Below are positions 15,066-20,481 of a stretch of DNA of 20,481 nt, piece by piece. Positions within the stretch are counted from its first letter, which is position 1. Each line of letters starts with the position of its first letter. The notes under the pieces are model-generated. The model was not told where the DNA came from, did not search any database, and was given only the letters and a program-made list of their open reading frames with translations. The DNA is from Clostridia bacterium (lineage in GTDB: Bacteria > Bacillota > Clostridia > Christensenellales > Borkfalkiaceae), in the NCBI GenBank assembly GCA_900768525.1, contig CAAGDF010000094.1:1-20481 (forward strand). The letters run 5' to 3'. Made by a program: the position numbers and the translations under genes.

Positions 15066-16406
15066 CTATTCACAGCGCAATAAATCGCTGTAAAGCTCCG
15101 CTTTAATCTGATAATTTTTATCATAATATTCAACTACGCCTTGAATATCGATTGTTTTATTCTCAAGATCTGCCGCCGTTACGATATCCATATTTTCGTC
15201 TCTCCATACTCCTGTACGAACAATAATGGTCTTTCCGTCTTTTTCGCAAGTCAAAGTCATTGCGCCGACAGACGAACTATCCGGGTTGGTTGTAGTATAA
15301 ACTTTTTTAACCTTTAAACCGGTTGCTTTAACGGAAGTGTAAAGGGCAAGTTCTGCATAATCGAATTTCTTTACTTCTTCGTCAAGTTCTAATTCGACGT
15401 TTTGCTTACCTGTGAATTCGGCAGCGTCAATTTCCAAAAAGTTGGGTTCAACACCGCTCTTGATAAGCTTGATGTAATTCTTTTCCGTTCCCGGTTCGGG
15501 GCGCGGGTCGTACTCTAAACCGGATACCTGATAGGTTGCGCCGGTTTCCCAATATGAAACGGTGCCTACGATTCTTACGCGGTTACCCATTGTTAAGAAT
15601 TCTTTTGCTTCGGCGCTTATTCCGTTATTATTGTTATAGATCTGCATGCCGTACCAACGACCGGTCTTTTCGTCATAATCTTCGCAATATAAAGTACCGC
15701 TGATCGAACGCCATACATTTGCTTCGAACGCAACTTTTTTACCGTTGAAGTATTCAATGTTAAGCCTTAAATCGCGAAGAGAACACTCGATTGCTTCACC
15801 ATAGAAGTAATCGGGATCGGGTGTACCCGAAAAAACTTTAAGCTTAAGCTGTTGTGCCTGATCAAGTGCTTTTTGACAAACGGTTGCATAACGCGTTCCG
15901 CCGATCGACGAAGCAATGGCTAAGCCGTTCTGAAGAAGTTCAAGGTTAAGGTTACGGAAAACAGGATCGGTTTCGGTGTTATACCATACCCAAACGAGGA
16001 ATCTTACGCCTGTGGAGTCTTTATTCCAGTTGCTGTCGTTTGATTCGATATAAATTTCCTTTGCGTTCTGCAGTTTTTTATGCGTAAAATCCGACGCCGC
16101 TTTTCCGTATTCTTCGATTTTACCTGTAGATTCCGGTGTATTAATCGCAAGATATCTTGCTTTTAATATGGTCGTATTCTCTATAGGTTCGGTTAATTTA
16201 AAGTGGGTAGTGTCGCCGTCGATATAATTGTATACGGTAACTTTTTGTTTTTTTGTTTCGGACTCCTTATTAAAGGTTAGCTGAGCGACATAATCGATTT
16301 CATTGATTTTTGTATTGCCGCCGTTTTTGCAACCGATAAAGGCAAGCGATCCGATTACGATACATAAAAGCGCGATAAGCGCAATTATTCTATTTTTATT
16401 ATTCAT
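15066..16406 (-). CDS. Staphylococcal-nuclease-like lipoprotein with OB-fold-like C-terminal domains
   Basis: Predicted membrane-anchored extracellular nuclease of 446 residues. The signal peptide ends in lipobox LAFIGC with C26. The thermonuclease (SNase) domain spans about 55-195: YIDGDT (D63, D65), ARYLAINTPE (R84, E92), EYGKAASDFT, GVRFLVWVWY (R135) and LNLELLQNGLA. D65, R84, E92 and R135 match the metal-binding and catalytic positions of the family, so activity is plausible. Two OB-fold-like domains follow (about 205-300 with GTVSYWETGATYQVSG, and 345-440 with GVVEYYDKNYQIKAEL). The GxVxxYxxxYQI pattern recurs in the large lipoprotein downstream. GAGG 8 bases upstream supports ATG 16406. 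It follows the solute-binding protein gene after 53 bp containing a GC-rich hairpin. The nuclease fold is confident; a scavenging role is inferred. Confidence 0.9.
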   Translation of the reverse strand: MNNKNRIIALIALLCIVIGSLAFIGCKNGGNTKINEIDYVAQLTFNKESETKKQKVTVYNYIDGDTTHFKLTEPIENTTILKARYLAINTPESTGKIEEYGKAASDFTHKKLQNAKEIYIESNDSNWNKDSTGVRFLVWVWYNTETDPVFRNLNLELLQNGLAIASSIGGTRYATVCQKALDQAQQLKLKVFSGTPDPDYFYGEAIECSLRDLRLNIEYFNGKKVAFEANVWRSISGTLYCEDYDEKTGRWYGMQIYNNNNGISAEAKEFLTMGNRVRIVGTVSYWETGATYQVSGLEYDPRPEPGTEKNYIKLIKSGVEPNFLEIDAAEFTGKQNVELELDEEVKKFDYAELALYTSVKATGLKVKKVYTTTNPDSSSVGAMTLTCEKDGKTIIVRTGVWRDENMDIVTAADLENKTIDIQGVVEYYDKNYQIKAELYSDLLRCE

Positions 16407-16423
16407 TATAAAAACCTCATACA

Positions 16424-16445
16424 GGCGCGCGGTAAGCCGCGCGCC
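16424..16445 (-). promoter_or_regulatory. Very GC-rich hairpin between the solute-binding protein and nuclease genes
   Basis: GGCGCGCGG and CCGCGCGCC form a perfect 9-bp stem around a 4-base loop, 14 bases after the solute-binding protein stop and about 6 bases before the GAGG site of the nuclease gene. There is no direct T-run, so it is not a clear terminator. A 3' stabiliser that protects the binding-protein mRNA, or a partial transcription stop, would fit this place. Confidence 0.7.
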
Positions 16446-16459
16446 ACGTTATGGTGCTA

Positions 16460-17989
16460 TTATTTGTTATAAGCGTTTTTGCATTTTGCAATAGCGTTAG
16501 CGAACAAGGAGTTAAGGTCAGTATTGAATGACGATTTTGTATTATCGAGTACAAGAGCGGCGCCCATCAATTCGTTTACCTGGGAACGAGCTTCTGAAGA
16601 ACCTTCAAAAGCAGGACTGGTGAAATAATAATCTTCTTGCTGCCAGCATATTTTTGAGGAAAGGGCTGTAATACCTTTGTTGGTGTTTGCGCCTTGAAGG
16701 TGTTTCTGGAAAGTCTCATCTTCCATTGCCGATTTGATTACGGGAACGTAACCTGAAGCAATGGAGAAATCTGCCTGAAACGCCGCGTTTGTGGTGAGGT
16801 ATTTAATCAATAACCAGGAAGCAAGTATCTGATCATCGGTAGCGTTTTTAAGAATGCAAACGCTAGGACCTTGAGAGATAACTTTGGGCTGTGCCGCATT
16901 CATCTGAGGTATGGAAACGATATTGACTTCAAAAGGTGCTTTGCCGTTTATTGCGTCGGGAATCTGATGGCTTGCGCCTGCAGATGAACCGATAGTTATG
17001 TAACTTCTTACATAGGGAACGGCTTTACCGTCGGCAGCGTCTTTTGCTTCGATCTTCATCTTGGTAGGATCGGTACAAACCGCAGCGCCTTCTTTAAACA
17101 GGTTGCTGGTGTAGGAACTATATGTTTTTTGAGTCTGGAGCCAACCTTTGTTGAACCAAGCGTTAAGAATTTTTACGAAATTCTGGTGTGCTTCGGTATT
17201 GAAAAGGTAGTGTTCTTCGCCTTTAGCGGGGTTGGTATAGGGGAGACCTAACTGTTCGCACATAGTAATGAAGAAGTTAGCGTCACTGTCATATCCGAGG
17301 GGGTTGCAGTTGGGATCCCACTCTTTGAGCTTTTTGCAAAGAAGAGCCATTGTGCCCTGGCAAGTTGCGCAGTCGTCAACAGGATTGACGGCATGACCTT
17401 CTACGTTGCACCACCAGGATGTGGGTGCCGCGAAATTATTCAAATCGAATACGGTTTTGTTGTAATAAAGAACTTCGGTCGATTTAGAGAACGGCAAAGA
17501 ATACATTCCTTCAATCGAATATTTACTTCCTTCTGCGTAATAACCTGTAATAAAGTCGTCAACCTGTTGCGTAGTCAAACCGATAGGCATGTCTTCGGCG
17601 TTGCCGAACTTGCCTGCGGGAACTGATTCGGTGCTGTTGATATAATCGTTAAGATTAACGACTCTCAGTGCACGGTTATACTGAGCAACGTGGTCGGCAT
17701 AGCAGTAAGCTATGTTAGGACCTTTTCCTGTCTGAAGCTCGGAAACGACTTTATCTCTTACATCGTCGTAGCCGCCTTCTTGCGTAGCCTTGACTTTTAT
17801 ACCGGGATAAATCTGTTGAAACTTTTTGAGGTATTTGTCAAGGGTGGGTTGAAGAGTAGTAGCGCTCATTGTGTGGTAAAACGTGATTACTACGCCTTCA
17901 TCATCGTTTTTGCCTCTACATCCGGTAAGCGCGATGGCAGAAGTCATCGAGATAACCAATGTAAGAACAAGGGTAAGGATTCTTTTCAT
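16460..17989 (-). CDS. ABC transporter solute-binding lipoprotein (family 1, UgpB/MalE-like)
   Basis: Extracellular substrate receptor of the importer encoded upstream. The signal peptide ends in ALTGC, lipidated at C24. The mature protein starts VVITFYHTMSATTLQPTLDKYLKKFQQIYPGIKVK, the usual lobe-1 opening of family 1 binding proteins. Later signatures are GKGPNIAYCYADHVAQY, LPFSKSTEVLYYNKTVFD and QGPSVCILKNATDDQ-LASWLLIKYLT. At 509 residues it is longer than MalE, closer to large UgpB-like receptors. A cluster C194, H199, C207, C210 (SWWCNVEGHA..DDCATCQG) is unusual for this family. GGAGG precedes ATG 17989. The position after two permease genes, with a possible promoter of its own, is common for binding proteins needed in excess. 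Substrate is unknown; sugars, glycerol-phosphates or nucleosides are options. Confidence 0.9.
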   Translation of the reverse strand: MKRILTLVLTLVISMTSAIALTGCRGKNDDEGVVITFYHTMSATTLQPTLDKYLKKFQQIYPGIKVKATQEGGYDDVRDKVVSELQTGKGPNIAYCYADHVAQYNRALRVVNLNDYINSTESVPAGKFGNAEDMPIGLTTQQVDDFITGYYAEGSKYSIEGMYSLPFSKSTEVLYYNKTVFDLNNFAAPTSWWCNVEGHAVNPVDDCATCQGTMALLCKKLKEWDPNCNPLGYDSDANFFITMCEQLGLPYTNPAKGEEHYLFNTEAHQNFVKILNAWFNKGWLQTQKTYSSYTSNLFKEGAAVCTDPTKMKIEAKDAADGKAVPYVRSYITIGSSAGASHQIPDAINGKAPFEVNIVSIPQMNAAQPKVISQGPSVCILKNATDDQILASWLLIKYLTTNAAFQADFSIASGYVPVIKSAMEDETFQKHLQGANTNKGITALSSKICWQQEDYYFTSPAFEGSSEARSQVNELMGAALVLDNTKSSFNTDLNSLFANAIAKCKNAYNK

Positions 17990-18051
17990 TTTAAGCCTCC
18001 GTTTTTATTTTTGTATTTATTTTCTCAAATATATTGAGTCTTTGAAGCGAA

Positions 18052-18057
18052 ATTATA
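18052..18057 (-). promoter_or_regulatory. Possible internal promoter (-10 TATAAT) for the solute-binding protein gene
   Basis: A perfect TATAAT on the - strand lies just after the permease stop codon and about 60 bases before the binding-protein start. No good -35 hexamer is seen at 16-18 bases upstream, so it is only a candidate. The leader would contain a small CTCAA/TTGAG hairpin (18024-18038). Confidence 0.35.
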
Positions 18058-18060
18058 CCG

Positions 18061-19032
18061 TCAGCCCTTGATGCCGCTGCGGCTTACGCCTTTCATAATG
18101 TATTTACGAAGAAATACAAAGACGAGGAATAACGGAATGGATACAAGCACAACCGCCGCCATTTGTACGGGATAGTCATATTGAGTACCTTCCGAAGGAG
18201 TAAATGCTGTTCTTAAACCGTAAGTAATCATCTGGTGCGCGTCGCCATTGGCAACTAATCTTGGCCATATGTATGAGTTCCATGCTCCCATCATCTTTAA
18301 GATTGTAATGGATATAAGGGTGGGGAGCGCTAACGGGATCATTACTTTCCATAAGTATTTAAGATCGCTTGTTCCGTCCACTTTTGCGGCATAATACAGC
18401 TCGTCCGGAATTTGCATAAAGTTCTGGCGCAGCAGGTAAATATAGAATACGCTGACAAGAAACGGCACGATAAGAACTATATATGTTTCTTTCCATTCAA
18501 ACGTCGTTACCGTCTGGAAGTTGGTAATCGTGAACAGTTCGCCCGGGATCATCATTGTTGCGAGCAGTGCTGCAAATAACGCATTTTTGCCTTTGAATTC
18601 AAGTCTTGCAAAGGCAAATGCCGTTATAACCGTTATTATAAGCGACAAAACGGTCGATACGAGTCCTACGTACAGAGTGTTGAGGAACAACGACGCAAGC
18701 GAGCCTTTTGTGAATGCTTCGATATAGTTATGAAAATCCAAGCCTTGCGTGGGGAAGAAGGTAGGCGTTACCGCATAATATTCATTAAAGTTTTTAAGCG
18801 ATGAAATAACCATCCAATAGAAGGGGAATATAACGAATAAAGCCATAATTCCCAAAAAGAGATACAACAAAACCTGAACGATTATTTTTCCAACCTTTTG
18901 TTTGGTTGCCTGTTTTTTCATGTTGCGCTCTTTCATTACGTCGGCAGATAAATCCTGCTCGATAATTTCGACCTTTTGTTCGGTTACTTTTTCGTTTCCC
19001 GATAGTTCATTTATAAGATTTTTATTTTCCAT
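18061..19032 (-). CDS. ABC transporter permease (MalG/UgpE-like)
   Basis: Inner-membrane permease of a carbohydrate-type (CUT1) importer, 323 residues. A charged cytosolic N-terminal extension of about 50 residues (rich in K and E) precedes the first membrane segment (VQVLLYLFLGIMALFVIFPF). About six membrane segments are visible. The EAA-type ATPase-contact loop is ELYYAAKVDGTSDLKYLWKVMIPLALP. The C-terminus RKYIMKGVSRSGIKG is typical of MalG/UgpE proteins (FVKGLTAGAVKG type). It starts 9 bp after the partner permease stop, with GGAG upstream of ATG 19032. The long N-terminal extension is slightly unusual and may be a regulatory or structural add-on. Confidence 0.95.
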   Translation of the reverse strand: MENKNLINELSGNEKVTEQKVEIIEQDLSADVMKERNMKKQATKQKVGKIIVQVLLYLFLGIMALFVIFPFYWMVISSLKNFNEYYAVTPTFFPTQGLDFHNYIEAFTKGSLASLFLNTLYVGLVSTVLSLIITVITAFAFARLEFKGKNALFAALLATMMIPGELFTITNFQTVTTFEWKETYIVLIVPFLVSVFYIYLLRQNFMQIPDELYYAAKVDGTSDLKYLWKVMIPLALPTLISITILKMMGAWNSYIWPRLVANGDAHQMITYGLRTAFTPSEGTQYDYPVQMAAVVLVSIPLFLVFVFLRKYIMKGVSRSGIKG

Positions 19033-19041
19033 GGTCGCTCC

Positions 19042-19977
19042 TTAATAATGAACCTTCTTTTTACTGACGTAAAGGTTAACCATTGTTACGGCAAAAATGA
19101 GGACAAACAACAACAACGCAGACGCACTTGCTCTACCGTAATCGGTTTGATAAATTGCGTCGTAAATCATTCCGACGACGGTGTTAAGTCTACCCGGGGC
19201 GTTCGTCGGTCCCATAGATTCGCCGAATATACCGACTACACTGGTATATTCTTTAAATCCGCCGATAAAACCTGTAATTACAACGTATGCGATCATAGGT
19301 GAAAGCATCGGAACCGTTATGCGCCAAAAAGTTCTCGCTCTGCTTGTTCCGTCAATCTTTGCCGCTTCGTAATATTGTTTATTAACGCTTTGGAGTCCGC
19401 CTAAAAGAATAAGAATTTTAAAGGGCAGTGCGTTCCATACGATATAAACGATCATAACGAAGTAGTTTGCCCAGGGTTCACTCGTGATGCTTATCCAGTC
19501 AATTCTTTTGCCGCCGAAAAATACTATAATATTGTTTACGATACCGATCGATTCAGACGCCGTACCGACGCCTATTACATTGAACATCAACGCAAAAACC
19601 ATACCGATAGCAATCGTATTCGTTACGTAGGGCAGGAAAAATATAGTTTGTAAAAATCTCGAGAACCATTTTATCGAATTAAGACAAACGGCTATGAGCA
19701 ATGCAAGCATTGTCGAGATAGGAACGGTAAATACGCAAAGTAATACCGTATTAAGCAAACATCTGAAAAAATCCGAGCCTTCGTTGAACAACACATGCGT
19801 AAAGTTACCGAAACCTACGCTGAATTTTATGCCCGCAACGGCTTCAAGCCCGTTATAGTCCTCCAAAAATGCCATTCGCAAGGTGTTTATCATCGGCCAT
19901 ACGGTAAATATCAGTAGTAAAATCAGCGCGGGGGCGAGGTATAACCATGCTTTCCATTGATTTTTTCCTTCGACCAT
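19042..19977 (-). CDS. ABC transporter permease (MalF/UgpA-like)
   Basis: Second inner-membrane permease of the CUT1-type importer, 311 residues. The N-terminus WKAWLYLAPALILLLIFTVWPMINTLRMAF is the typical first membrane segment of UgpA-type proteins. The EAA loop is QYYEAAKIDGTSRARTFWRITVPMLSP, which would contact the ATPase. About six membrane segments are visible. The start codon overlaps the ATPase stop by one base (TAATG), so the two genes are translationally coupled, and the MalG-like permease follows after 9 bp. Gene order ATPase, MalF-like, MalG-like, binding protein is a complete import set. Confidence 0.95.
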   Translation of the reverse strand: MVEGKNQWKAWLYLAPALILLLIFTVWPMINTLRMAFLEDYNGLEAVAGIKFSVGFGNFTHVLFNEGSDFFRCLLNTVLLCVFTVPISTMLALLIAVCLNSIKWFSRFLQTIFFLPYVTNTIAIGMVFALMFNVIGVGTASESIGIVNNIIVFFGGKRIDWISITSEPWANYFVMIVYIVWNALPFKILILLGGLQSVNKQYYEAAKIDGTSRARTFWRITVPMLSPMIAYVVITGFIGGFKEYTSVVGIFGESMGPTNAPGRLNTVVGMIYDAIYQTDYGRASASALLLFVLIFAVTMVNLYVSKKKVHY

Positions 19978-20481
19978 TATTTCACCTCAGGATATAAACG
20001 CTCTTCTGTTGTTTTATCGAAAATGAATACTTTATGGGGTTTCAGTTTGAATGATACGGTTTTTGACGACATATCAATTTTGTTATCCGCGTCGATAATC
20101 GATCTGATAATTGGGTTAATCGAATGTTCGCTTGTGGATACGATGCTTACGTCGCGTCCCATTACTTCTACATTGGAAATATTAACGTGCAAATCGCCGT
20201 CCTGTGCGAGAATGAAGCCCTCGGGACGAATACCAGCGTATACTTCGCGATCGGATATGCCTTTTGCATCAAGAACCGCTTCGTTGCCTATGTAAAGTCT
20301 TTGATTCTTAATGGTTCCTGCAAATACGTTGATAGGTGGAGTTCCGAGGAATTTTGCGACAAACAGATTGGTCGGGTTATCGTATACATCCTGCGGGGCG
20401 CCGATTTGCTGAACGACGCCGAGCTTCATAACCACTATCTGATCGGAAATGGACATTGCTTCTTCCTGATCGTGGGTTACA
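19977..20481 (-). CDS. ABC transporter ATP-binding protein (MsmK/UgpC-like), 3' part
   Basis: C-terminal part of the importer's ATPase; the 5' end is beyond the window. The frame is open to the edge and begins with VTHDQEEAMSISDQIVVM, which contains the H-loop histidine of the ATPase domain. It continues with GVVQQIGAPQDVYDNPTNLFVAKFLGTPPINVFAGTI, the MsmK/UgpC/MalK hallmark, and then a TOBE/OB-like regulatory domain (GIRPEGFILAQDGD). Such C-terminal domains can bind regulators such as EIIA-Glc homologues, but no specific residue was judged. MsmK-type ATPases are often shared between several importers, though this one is encoded with its permeases. Confidence 0.95.
   Translation of the reverse strand, partial: VTHDQEEAMSISDQIVVMKLGVVQQIGAPQDVYDNPTNLFVAKFLGTPPINVFAGTIKNQRLYIGNEAVLDAKGISDREVYAGIRPEGFILAQDGDLHVNISNVEVMGRDVSIVSTSEHSINPIIRSIIDADNKIDMSSKTVSFKLKPHKVFIFDKTTEERLYPEVK

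Noticed and set aside
1..20481. tRNA, rRNA genes or CRISPR arrays
   Set aside because: No tRNA-like cloverleaf with a T-loop signature, no rRNA-like sequence and no regularly spaced direct repeats were seen on either strand by eye.

Overview
The window looks like a piece of a Bacillota (Firmicutes) chromosome, most likely an uncultured Clostridia-type gut organism. Base composition is moderate to AT-rich, ribosome binding sites are strong GGAG types, secreted proteins are lipoproteins with lipobox signal peptides, and the housekeeping genes follow a Firmicutes order. Genus cannot be assigned from the sequence alone.

Bases 1-9864 (+ strand) are a dense housekeeping block: the end of a ComM/YifB-type AAA+ gene, dprA, topA, trmFO, hslV, hslU, hisS, a YgjP-like metalloprotease-fold gene, and dtd. 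Genes overlap or lie within 50 bp of each other and look like one operon. The order resembles the Bacillus dprA-topA-trmFO-xerC-hslV-hslU-codY cluster, but xerC is absent between trmFO and hslV, and hisS sits where codY would be. Two back-to-back hairpins (9885-9968) end this block and also face the oppositely oriented genes beyond it.

Bases 9984-20481 (- strand, apart from one insertion) read right to left as an ABC importer followed by surface proteins. They are the 3' end of a MsmK/UgpC-type ATPase, two MalF/MalG-type permeases, a solute-binding lipoprotein, a staphylococcal-nuclease-like lipoprotein with OB-fold-like domains, and an 1146-residue lipoprotein of alternating OB-fold-like and Ig-like domains. 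The last two together resemble a split version of extracellular nucleases such as Bacillus YhcR. A tentative reading is capture and import of material released from extracellular nucleic acid, but the importer's substrate cannot be read from the sequence.

The most interesting feature is an IS110-family element (about 13502-15030, transposase on +) inserted between the two lipoprotein genes. Upstream of the transposase is a structured non-coding stretch that looks like a bridge RNA. If both element ends are placed at a CT core, the reconstructed empty site contains a 10-base stretch complementary to one segment of this RNA and an 8-base stretch identical to another. A third segment of the RNA is identical to the 7 bases of the right end that abut the core. 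A possible split promoter (TTGACT at the right end, TATAAT at the left end) would be joined in the circular form. These matches were found by eye and need a systematic test.
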